Assembly (NCBI GenBank): GCA_002327525.1
Contig: DCWG01000125.1
Coordinates: 1-64,000, forward strand
Source: Gammaproteobacteria bacterium UBA2168
Lineage (GTDB): Bacteria > Pseudomonadota > Gammaproteobacteria > Pseudomonadales > Azotimanducaceae
DNA: 64,000 bases
Direction of reading: 5' to 3'
Shown: positions 7,664 to 15,547 of the stretch, piece by piece
Layout of the letters: every line of letters starts with the position of its first letter
How positions within the stretch are numbered: the stretch's first letter is position 1
Made by a program: the position numbers and the translations under genes
Notes under the pieces: model-generated
Databases searched by the model: none
Seen by the model: the letters and a program-made list of their open reading frames with translations, nothing else
What the model was told of the DNA's origin: nothing

Positions 7664-9535
7664 TCAATCCTGGGAAGTGGGAGCGACGCGCAGCACTTCT
7701 GAAATAGTGGTGTGTCCGGCGCCGACTTTCTGCGCACCCGCGAGACGCAGGGTGCGCATATCGTCCTGCATGGCGAGCTTGCGCAGGCTCTCGATGTCGG
7801 TATCGCCCTTGATCGCACTGTGAACTCTCTCGGTCAGTGGTAGTAGTTCGTAGATTCCCATGCGGCCGAGGTAGCCGGTATCACGGCACTCGAGACATCC
7901 CGCCGGGCTGAACACGCGCTCCGGCGGTTTGGCCTTGTACGGATTTGTCAGCAGGCGCCACGCATCCGGATCTACGGCTTCTTCCTGCTTGCAATGCGGA
8001 CAGAGCGTGCGAATTAGGCGTTGAGCCATCACGCCGAGTACGGTGGCCTTGATCATGTATGCCGGGACACCGAGGTCGATGAGGCGGGTGATCGCGGTAG
8101 GCGCATCATTCGTATGCAGGGTCGAGATCACCAGATGTCCGGTGAGCGCGGCCTGAATGGCCATCTCGGCGGTTTCCAGATCGCGAATCTCACCAATCAT
8201 GATGATGTCGGGATCCTGACGCAGTAGCGCACGCACACCGGAGGCGAAACTGACATCAATGTTGTGCTGTACCTGCATCTGGTTGAAGGCTGGCTCCACC
8301 ATCTCGATCGGATCCTCGATCGTGCATACGTTCACCTCGCTGGTCGCGAGCTGCTTGAGTGAGGAGTACAGTGTCGTGGTCTTGCCTGAGCCCGTGGGTC
8401 CTGTGACGAGGACGATGCCGTTGGATGCCGTTGTCATGCCCTCCCAGCGCTCGTAATCCTGTCCGGTGAGCCCCAGCTCGTTGAAGCTGCGCAGCAGCAC
8501 TTCGGGATCGAAGATGCGCATCACCATCTTCTCGCCGAATGCCGTTGGCAGAGTGGACAGCCGCAATTCTACTTCGTCCCCGTCGGAGCTCTTGGTCTTG
8601 ATGCGGCCGTCCTGGGGTCGTCGTTTCTCCGCTACGTCCATACGGCCGAGAATCTTCAACCGGCTGGTTACGGCAGCGTTCACCGCAGCAGGAAGCTCGT
8701 ACACGTGATGCAGAATGCCGTCGATACGAAAACGGATCAGGCCCTTTTCGCGGCGGGGCTCGATGTGGATGTCGCTGGCACGTTGCTCGAACGCATAGCC
8801 AAGCAGCCAGTCGACGATATTCACAACGTGCGCGTCGTTGGCGTCAGGTGATTTGAGCTGGCCGAGTTCAAGCATCTGCTCGAAATTGGCCACACCCGAG
8901 AATTCCAGCCCCTCGCTTTCGGCGCGCGCCACAGAGCGCGACATGGTGTAGAACTCTAGCGCGTAGCGGCTGATGTCAGCAGGATTACTCACAACGCGGC
9001 GGATGCGGCGGCCGCGTAGCGTCTGCGTGAGCATACCCTCCCACTGAAACATGAACGGCTGGGCGCTGGCGATGACCACCTCGTCGTCGGTTACCTCCAC
9101 GGCGAGGATGTTGTGGCGCTGGGCAAACGCGTAGCTCATCACCTCCGTGACGGCGTTGACATTGATGTTCAGGGGATCGATGCGTAGATAGGATTGGTTG
9201 CTCGCCTTGCACAGCCACGTGGTGAGAGTCTCGAGATCCAGTTTCGCGCCGGGTTGCAGTCGATTCTCGTACTCACGGTCTGCAACGATCTCCAGAGGAT
9301 GCAGATTCAGTTCGCGCTTGGTGCGCGGTGCGATCAGGATGTCTTCCGCCTGGCGCTGGCCGATGTAACCTGCGTTCACCAGTTCGTCGAGAACGGCGGG
9401 GAGGTCCAGGAGCGTCTCGTCGGCTATTGTGGCGCCGAATGGGCTTGGCGTCGGCACGGTGCTACTGCCGAGCTCGCCGTCGTTCGAGGAAGCCGGCTCG
9501 TTTGCTGAATCCCCTTTCGGGGCGGTCGTGGCCAC
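7664..9535 (-). CDS. PilB/GspE-type secretion ATPase
   Basis: A 623-residue member of the hexameric ATPases that power type IV pilus extension or type II secretion. An N-terminal MshEN/T2SSE_N-like region (about 45-200) precedes the catalytic core. Core motifs are SDIHIEP at 254-260, Walker A GPTGSGKTTT at 379-388, TIEDPIE, the Walker B region DPDIIMIGEIRDLETAEMA, and a tetracysteine zinc site CPHC...CLEC near 520-565. The start is GTG 9533-9535. No other pilus or secretion gene adjoins it, so the machine it serves cannot be read from context; a degenerate fimX relic at 40.5 kb is the only other hint of type IV pili. PilB-like and GspE-like both remain possible. Confidence 0.88.
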   Translation of the reverse strand: MATTAPKGDSANEPASSNDGELGSSTVPTPSPFGATIADETLLDLPAVLDELVNAGYIGQRQAEDILIAPRTKRELNLHPLEIVADREYENRLQPGAKLDLETLTTWLCKASNQSYLRIDPLNINVNAVTEVMSYAFAQRHNILAVEVTDDEVVIASAQPFMFQWEGMLTQTLRGRRIRRVVSNPADISRYALEFYTMSRSVARAESEGLEFSGVANFEQMLELGQLKSPDANDAHVVNIVDWLLGYAFEQRASDIHIEPRREKGLIRFRIDGILHHVYELPAAVNAAVTSRLKILGRMDVAEKRRPQDGRIKTKSSDGDEVELRLSTLPTAFGEKMVMRIFDPEVLLRSFNELGLTGQDYERWEGMTTASNGIVLVTGPTGSGKTTTLYSSLKQLATSEVNVCTIEDPIEMVEPAFNQMQVQHNIDVSFASGVRALLRQDPDIIMIGEIRDLETAEMAIQAALTGHLVISTLHTNDAPTAITRLIDLGVPAYMIKATVLGVMAQRLIRTLCPHCKQEEAVDPDAWRLLTNPYKAKPPERVFSPAGCLECRDTGYLGRMGIYELLPLTERVHSAIKGDTDIESLRKLAMQDDMRTLRLAGAQKVGAGHTTISEVLRVAPTSQD

Positions 9536-9632
9536 TAGGTGTTCGTCCTTGTGCGCGCCGTTGCGGCAGTTAAGTCCAGTAAATAGGGATTTGCAACCGG
9601 ATTAGTGGAAGAGTTTCACGGTGTGCGGCATC

Positions 9633-9683
9633 GCCCTGAGCGCATTCACAAGCCGCGAACGCTGGGCGTGACGCGGTCAGGGC
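9633..9683. repeat. Inverted repeat in the divergent ATPase/glnE gap
   Basis: The 190-base gap between the leftward ATPase and glnE contains GCCCTGAGCGC (9633-9643) and GCGGTCAGGGC (9673-9683), 11-base arms matching at 10 positions around a 29-base spacer. There is no T-tract, so it is not a classical terminator; being between divergent starts, an operator or cruciform is conceivable. The rest of the gap shows nothing I can name. Confidence 0.4.
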
Positions 9684-9725
9684 CGTATGCTCGACGATGG
9701 GCAAATGCCTCTACGGTAGTCCTAG

Positions 9726-12491
9726 ATGATGGATACAGCAGATAATCTGACAGAAGAGCTGGCCGAGTCTGCCGAGCGTTTCATGCGCACGAGAGGGCTC
9801 GCGCTGACAGCGGAATCAAGGCGCGTGTTTGCATTGTCAGACTTCGCTCGGCGCGTGGTCGAGCGGCAGCAGGATTGGTTCGAAGGGGCCTGTCGGGATG
9901 GCTATTTCGGGGAATTCTGGCCGCAGGAAAGGCTGCGGTCGCGTTTCTCAGCAGAGCTCGATGCGATTGTCGGGGTGAGTGGGGACATGCAGGTGCTGCA
10001 ATCGGCACTGCGCCAGTTCAGAGCTCGCGAGCAGCTGCGCATCGTCTGGCGGCACCTGATGCGTGCGGCCGATGTGGCGGAAACCATGGCCAGCTGCTCG
10101 GTAATGGCTGACGTCGTGATCGACGCCACGCTCAAGGCGATAGCACCCTGGGTGATTGCGCGCTTGGGCGAACCCCGGGCGGAAGGGGGAGGAAGTACTC
10201 CGGTGCCGCCGGTGGTGTTCGCCCTCGGCAAACTGGGCGCGCGGGAGCTGAACCTGTCATCTGATATCGATCTGGTGATGGCCTACCCGGTGGCCGGGAA
10301 GACCACAGCGGGGCGTACCAACCAGCAGTATTTCGTCGCGCTCGCTCAGGCCCTGATAGAAGCGCTGGATCCGGTAACCGCGGATGGCTTTGTTTTTCGT
10401 GTCGATTTGCGGCTGCGACCTTATGGAGGCAGCGGCCCGCTCGCCATGCATTTCGCGGCGATGGAGCAGTACTTCGAGACACAAGGTAGGGATTGGGAAC
10501 GCTATGCGTTCATCAAGGCTCGACCCTGTGCCGGTGACATAGAGGTGGGCGAACGCTTCCTCGGTGTGCTGCGGCCGTTCATCTACCGGCGCTACCTGGA
10601 CTACGGGGCAATCGACGCGCTCCGGGACATGGCTTCGCGGCTCACCCAAGAGCGCGGCAATCGCCGGGATGTGAAGCTGGGCGCTGGCGGTATCCGCGAC
10701 ATCGAGTTCCTGGTGCAGCTTGAGCAGTTGATCTTCGGCGGACGCGAACCGGCACTCCAGCATCGGCAGTTGCTCACCGTGCTCGCCACGCTCGGTAGCA
10801 GTGGTCACTTCCCGCCCGCTGAGGTGCGCACGCTGGAGCAGGCTTACCTGTTTTTACGGGACACAGAACACAGTATTCAGGCCGAGGATGACCGGCAGAC
10901 TCAGATGCTTCCGGACACCGAGGTAGGTCGGGAACGCGTGGCCCGCGGCCTGGGATTCGAGTCCTTGGAAGCATTCTCAAAGTCGCTCGAGGATCATCGG
11001 CGGGCCGTGGCTGCTATTTTCGAAGACGCCGTGCGGCCACCGCAGGTGAGTTCAGTCACAAAGGTTTGGCCCGATGGCGATGCCGCCGCGCTGTCGAACG
11101 CCGGCTTTGACGATCCCAGGCGAGCACATGACGCCATGGCAAGCCTGCGCACTGCGCTTTCGCGTCCGTCCGTCGGCAAGGAAGGCAGGACACGCCTAGA
11201 CGCTCTGATGCCGGCGCTGCTCGATGCCGTTCTCGCACAGCGCGAGGGGTCGGCCGAAGTGATCGAGCGCGTCGTCTCGCTGATCAAGGTGGTACTTCGC
11301 CGTTCGTCTTATCTCGTGTTACTGAGGGAGAACCCCGCGGTGGTGCAGAGATTGGTACGGCTGGTGGGCGAGAGCCGGTGGCTGGCGGAAGAACTGGTAC
11401 GTCAGCCGGTGTTTCTCGACACACTGCTCGATATTCGGGAACGTGTCGCCACGCCCGAACGCACAGAACTCGAACGCGAACTCAACCAACAGATACCACC
11501 GGGCAGTGACGAGGAAGCAGTGTTCGAGGGATTGCGCTTGTTCAAGGAGAGTCATGTGTTCAAGGCGGCGGTCGCGGAGGTCGAAGGCGAACTGCCGCTG
11601 ATGCAGGTGTCGGACTATCTGACTTATCTGGCCGAGATCATTCTCGAGGCAGTACTCGAATTCGTGTGGCGACAGATGGCTGAGGCGGCGCCGGAAGACG
11701 AGCGGGCTTTCATCATCGTGGGGTACGGCAAGCTTGGCGGTCTGGAGCTGGGACCGGGGTCGGATCTCGATCTCGTGTTCATCCACGACCTTGCCGGCGA
11801 ATCTGCACAGTTCTTGCATCGTCTGGTGCGCAAGCTGCTGCATATGCTGACGGTGCCAACCTACTTCGGACCGCTGTACGAGGTGGACATGCGACTGCGA
11901 CCGTCAGGCAACTCCGGGACCATGGTGTCCAGCCTGGATGCGTTCAGGCGCTATCAGACGGCACAGGCCTGGAACTGGGAGCATCAGGCGCTGGTGCGTG
12001 CACGGGTCGTGGCGGGTGATGCGGAATTGGGCCGGCGATTCGCCGACGTGCGCCGTGACATCCTGTGTCAGGTGCGCGATGAGGCCTCTGTCAGGCGAGC
12101 CGTGGTCGAGATGCGCGAGCGCATGACACGCCATGACGCTCTCGGACAGCAGTCGGCCGCGGAGCTCAAGCGAGGTGCGGGCGGTATCGTCGATATAGAA
12201 TTTATGGTGCAATATCTCGTTTTAGCCTGGGCGCACCGCTATCCAGCCCTTGCCTTGTACACGGACGACGTGCGCATCCTGGAAGTGGCGGGCACTACCG
12301 GCGTGCTCCATGGCGAGCAGGCACAGGCACTCACCGATGCTTATCTGGCCCTGAGGGTTCAGTGGCACCGCAACGCGCTGGAGCTCGGAACCCTAGGCGG
12401 TGACGAGACGGCACTAGAGGAACACCGTCTGCGTGTACGCGATATTTGGCGTGAGCTGATGGAATTAGCTGGGACACGGACAGAGCATTGA
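9726..12491 (+). CDS. glnE: Bifunctional glutamine synthetase adenylyltransferase/adenylyl-removing enzyme
   Basis: GlnE adenylylates and de-adenylylates glutamine synthetase in response to PII and glutamine. At 921 residues the protein has two nucleotidyltransferase domains. The N-terminal one has FALGKLGARELNLSSDIDL with VDLRLRPYG. The C-terminal one has VGYGKLGGLELGPGSDLDL with VDMRLRPSG. Each is followed by a helical region (GAGGIRDIEF, GAGGIVDIEF). The duplicated G-S-D-x-D metal motifs are diagnostic. ATG at 9726 is followed at once by another ATG; either may be the start. ilvE follows after 18 bases. The length is close to the usual 940-980. Confidence 0.97.
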   Translation: MMDTADNLTEELAESAERFMRTRGLALTAESRRVFALSDFARRVVERQQDWFEGACRDGYFGEFWPQERLRSRFSAELDAIVGVSGDMQVLQSALRQFRAREQLRIVWRHLMRAADVAETMASCSVMADVVIDATLKAIAPWVIARLGEPRAEGGGSTPVPPVVFALGKLGARELNLSSDIDLVMAYPVAGKTTAGRTNQQYFVALAQALIEALDPVTADGFVFRVDLRLRPYGGSGPLAMHFAAMEQYFETQGRDWERYAFIKARPCAGDIEVGERFLGVLRPFIYRRYLDYGAIDALRDMASRLTQERGNRRDVKLGAGGIRDIEFLVQLEQLIFGGREPALQHRQLLTVLATLGSSGHFPPAEVRTLEQAYLFLRDTEHSIQAEDDRQTQMLPDTEVGRERVARGLGFESLEAFSKSLEDHRRAVAAIFEDAVRPPQVSSVTKVWPDGDAAALSNAGFDDPRRAHDAMASLRTALSRPSVGKEGRTRLDALMPALLDAVLAQREGSAEVIERVVSLIKVVLRRSSYLVLLRENPAVVQRLVRLVGESRWLAEELVRQPVFLDTLLDIRERVATPERTELERELNQQIPPGSDEEAVFEGLRLFKESHVFKAAVAEVEGELPLMQVSDYLTYLAEIILEAVLEFVWRQMAEAAPEDERAFIIVGYGKLGGLELGPGSDLDLVFIHDLAGESAQFLHRLVRKLLHMLTVPTYFGPLYEVDMRLRPSGNSGTMVSSLDAFRRYQTAQAWNWEHQALVRARVVAGDAELGRRFADVRRDILCQVRDEASVRRAVVEMRERMTRHDALGQQSAAELKRGAGGIVDIEFMVQYLVLAWAHRYPALALYTDDVRILEVAGTTGVLHGEQAQALTDAYLALRVQWHRNALELGTLGGDETALEEHRLRVRDIWRELMELAGTRTEH

Positions 12492-12509
12492 AGTAACGAG
12501 GTAGCGTAC

Positions 12510-13439
12510 ATGTCTGAAGAGAGCTTCGCGGATCGGGACGGCTGGATCTGGCTGAACGGCCAGCTCGTTGCGTGGCGTGATGCGAAAGTGCACATGCTGA
12601 CACACACGCTGCACTATGGGCTCGGCGTATTCGAGGGCGTGCGTGCGTATGCAACGCCGAAAGGCTCGTGCATTTTTCGTCTGCACGATCACACCGACCG
12701 GTTATTTGATTCGGCCCACATCCTGGGTATCGAGATTCCCTACAGTAAGGATGAGGTGAACGAGGCCCAGCGCGAGACCTTCCGCGCCAATGAACTCGAT
12801 GAGGGCTATTTACGCCCGATGGTGTTTCTCGGCTCAGAGGCGATGGGATTGCGGGCCAAGGGAGTGTCGATCAATCTATCCATCGCAACCTGGCCCTGGC
12901 CCGACTACATGGATGCCGACTCCCGGGAGAAAGGCATCAAGGTCCGCACTTCTTCCTATACCCGCCACCACGTCAACATCACGATGTGCAAGGCGAAGGC
13001 CAACGGTAACTACATTAATTCCATTCTCGCGCTGCACGAAGCGCTGGACAGTGGCTGCGACGAGGCGCTGCTACTCGACAACGAGGGGTACGTGGCGGAA
13101 GGCAGCGGCGAGAACGTATTCATCGTGCGCGACGGCGTGCTGCATACGCCCGAACTCACCTCCTGTCTCGATGGCATCACACGCAGCACCGTCCTCGCGC
13201 TGGCGAAAGACGAGGGTCTAGACATCATCGAGCGTCGCATCACACGCGATGAAGTCTATATCTGCGATGAGGCGTTCTTTACCGGTACGGCTGCTGAAGT
13301 ACTGCCGATACGCGATTTGGATGGGCGAACCATCGGTGACGGCAGGCGGGGGCCCATCACCGGGCGGCTGCAGACTCTATACTTCGACCAGGTTCGTGGT
13401 CGACGTAACGTGTATCCGGACTGGTTGTCTCAGGTATAG
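12510..13439 (+). CDS. ilvE: Branched-chain amino acid aminotransferase
   Basis: A class IV PLP aminotransferase interconverting valine, leucine and isoleucine with their 2-keto acids. The 309-residue chain has LHYGLGVFEGVRAY near residues 34-47, the PLP Schiff-base lysine in CKAKANGNYINS (K163 by alignment with known IlvE), and the phosphate-binding loop EGSGENVFIV. The C-terminal EVYICDEAFFTGTAAEVLPI is typical of IlvE. GAGGT lies 10 bases before the ATG. It sits between glnE and the LPS operon, as in Pseudomonas. ilvD is 7.5 kb away on the other strand. Confidence 0.96.
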   Translation: MSEESFADRDGWIWLNGQLVAWRDAKVHMLTHTLHYGLGVFEGVRAYATPKGSCIFRLHDHTDRLFDSAHILGIEIPYSKDEVNEAQRETFRANELDEGYLRPMVFLGSEAMGLRAKGVSINLSIATWPWPDYMDADSREKGIKVRTSSYTRHHVNITMCKAKANGNYINSILALHEALDSGCDEALLLDNEGYVAEGSGENVFIVRDGVLHTPELTSCLDGITRSTVLALAKDEGLDIIERRITRDEVYICDEAFFTGTAAEVLPIRDLDGRTIGDGRRGPITGRLQTLYFDQVRGRRNVYPDWLSQV

Positions 13440-13520
13440 CGATCTTCGCTACATCGATACCGGGCGTGCGGAGCGCAACCGGAGTATGAGCGAGGTGTTG
13501 AACGATATAGACGAGGATAG

Positions 13521-14519
13521 ATGAAGATCCTTCTGGTCGCGCCGTCCTGGGTGGGCGACATGGTCATGGCGCACACCCTGGTCCAGGTGTTGGTCGAGCG
13601 CCATCCCGGCGCTCATATTCATGCGCTAGCCCCTGCTGCTACCGTTGCGCTGGCGGGGCGCATGCACGGGATCGATGCAGCCAGTCTGCTGGATGTAGGC
13701 CATGGCGAGGTGGGTTGGACCAGGCGCCGGGAGGCGGCGGGACGCTTTCGTGGATTCGATGCCGCCTACGTGTTGCCCAACAGTCTGAAATCGGCGCTCG
13801 TGCCGTTGTTTGCGCGCATACCGAAACGAATCGGGTGGTCCGGAGAGGCGCGCTACTTGCTGCTCAACGATCGACGAACGCTGGATACTCGGCGTCTGCC
13901 GCTCATGGTCGAGCGCTTCATGGCTCTCGGCCTGGAACCCGGGGAATCGTTGCCCGAACCCTATCCACGACCTCGCCTGGTGGTGGACGAAGACAATCGT
14001 ACAGCGGTGTGCCATCGCCTGGGACTGGACGTGCGCCAGGATGCCTCCAGTGATGTCGTGGCCCTGTGCCCCGGCGCTGAATTCGGCCCTGCAAAGAGGT
14101 GGTCCGCGGCGCACTACGCCGAAGTGGCAGGATTCGCGCTCACTGCCGGGGACGATGTCTGGTTGTTCGGTTCTCCCGGAGAGGCCGCAGTCTGTGCGGA
14201 GATCGAGTGTCTTGCACCAGGAGTCACGAACCTGGCGGGACGCACGTCGTTGCTCGATGCTATCGATCTGATGTCGCTTGCCCGCACCGTGGTGTGCAAC
14301 GACTCGGGGCTCATGCATGTCGCTTGTGCGCTTGAGCGAAAGGTCGTAGCCGTCTACGGTTCCACTTCACCTGGGTTCACACCACCGCTCGGAGAAGACG
14401 TGGTCGTATTGCGGGAGTCCCTCGATTGCAGCCCATGTTTCGAGCGCGAGTGCCCGCTGGGCCATATGAACTGCCTGAACAGCCTCGCGCCGAAGCGTGT
14501 CATCGAGGCATTGTCTTGA
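13521..14519 (+). CDS. waaF: ADP-heptose--LPS heptosyltransferase II
   Basis: WaaF (GT9) adds the second L-glycero-D-manno-heptose to the LPS inner core from ADP-heptose at the cytoplasmic face of the inner membrane. The 332-residue protein begins MKILLVAPSWVGDMVMAHTL, the GT9 N-terminal loop. It has LCPGAEFGPAKRW mid-protein and NDSGLMHVACALERKVVAVYGSTSP in the C-terminal nucleotide-sugar domain. CSPCFERECPLGHMNCL near the end is typical of WaaF. It is the first gene of the core operon; the next gene starts inside its stop codon. Confidence 0.95.
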   Translation: MKILLVAPSWVGDMVMAHTLVQVLVERHPGAHIHALAPAATVALAGRMHGIDAASLLDVGHGEVGWTRRREAAGRFRGFDAAYVLPNSLKSALVPLFARIPKRIGWSGEARYLLLNDRRTLDTRRLPLMVERFMALGLEPGESLPEPYPRPRLVVDEDNRTAVCHRLGLDVRQDASSDVVALCPGAEFGPAKRWSAAHYAEVAGFALTAGDDVWLFGSPGEAAVCAEIECLAPGVTNLAGRTSLLDAIDLMSLARTVVCNDSGLMHVACALERKVVAVYGSTSPGFTPPLGEDVVVLRESLDCSPCFERECPLGHMNCLNSLAPKRVIEALS

Positions 14520-15547
14520 AAGTGCTGCTGGTCAAGATGTCCTCCCTGGGTGACGTGGTGCATGCGCTGCCAGGGGTAACGGATGCGGCACGTCACGGTG
14601 TGCGCTTTGACTGGGTCGTGGAGGAAGACTTCGCGGACATCCCGGCATTACACCCTGCCGTGGAGGAGGTTATTCCCATCGCCTGGCGACGGTGGCGGAC
14701 ATCCGCCTGGCGGTCGCGCTCTGAGATGAGGACCTTCCTGTCACTACTGCGCGCGCGCCACTATGACCTCATTCTCGATACTCAAGGATTGATCAAGAGC
14801 GGCGTGGTCGCGCGCTTCGCACGAGGTGCGATACGTGCCGGGTACGATGGACAATCTGCCCGCGAAAGCATGGCCACGTGTTTCTACAACCGCCGTTTTA
14901 ATGTGCCCACCGGCACGCATGCGGTGGTTCGCCAGCGCGAGTTGTTTGCCACCGCGTTGGGTTACCTGGCCAATGGCATTCCCGAGTTTGGTCTGGAGGT
15001 TCCTAGCGAACGTGTGGAAGATCAGGTAGTGCTGGCACATGGCACTACCTGGGAGAGCAAGGAGTGGCCGGAGCCCATGTGGATCGAATTGGCGCAGTCC
15101 ATGCGCAGTGAAGGGCTGAGACCGGTTTTGCCCTGGGGCGACGATGAAGAATACGCGCGTGCTGAGCGCATTGCCTTGAGGTCGCGCGCGGAAATCCTGC
15201 CGCGGACAAACGTGGGTGGGCTTGTGAAGTTACTGGCCGGCGCCGGGGCTGTCATAGGTGTCGATTCAGGACTCACGCATCTGGCGGGCGCCCTGGGTAC
15301 GCCCACGGTGGTCGTGTATGGTGCAACCGATGCGCGATTGACCGGTGCACGAGGTGCCGGGGTCCGCAACTTGTCCTCGACACTCGAATGCGCGCCGTGT
15401 TTACGGCGGACGTGCAGCCACGGTGGAGCAGCACTGATCAGAAACGGAGCACCGGTGACACCGGCATGCTTCGCGAGCGTGGCACCCGAACGAGTGTGGC
15501 AAACCCTGCAGGAGCTTATGAATGCACCTCGCATTCTGCATCTTTAA
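14516..15547 (+). CDS. waaC: ADP-heptose--LPS heptosyltransferase I
   Basis: WaaC adds the first heptose to Kdo2-lipid A. I place the start at TTG 14516 (TTGA overlap with the waaF stop), giving MKVLLVKMSSLGDVVHALP, the canonical GT9 start; a longer reading from 14426 would overlap waaF by 94 bases. The 343-residue protein has YDLILDTQGLIKSG, the nucleotide-sugar region VIGVDSGLTHLAGALGTPTV, and a final YGATDARLTGA block typical of WaaC. Its 3' end overlaps the next gene by 26 bases. The reaction and order in the pathway come from the family. Confidence 0.94.
   Translation: MKVLLVKMSSLGDVVHALPGVTDAARHGVRFDWVVEEDFADIPALHPAVEEVIPIAWRRWRTSAWRSRSEMRTFLSLLRARHYDLILDTQGLIKSGVVARFARGAIRAGYDGQSARESMATCFYNRRFNVPTGTHAVVRQRELFATALGYLANGIPEFGLEVPSERVEDQVVLAHGTTWESKEWPEPMWIELAQSMRSEGLRPVLPWGDDEEYARAERIALRSRAEILPRTNVGGLVKLLAGAGAVIGVDSGLTHLAGALGTPTVVVYGATDARLTGARGAGVRNLSSTLECAPCLRRTCSHGGAALIRNGAPVTPACFASVAPERVWQTLQELMNAPRILHL

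Noticed and set aside
13486-13524. A 12-codon frame (MSEVLNDIDEDR) whose stop overlaps the waaF start
   Set aside because: Could be a coupled leader, but it is too short to separate from chance and has no regulatory codon pattern.
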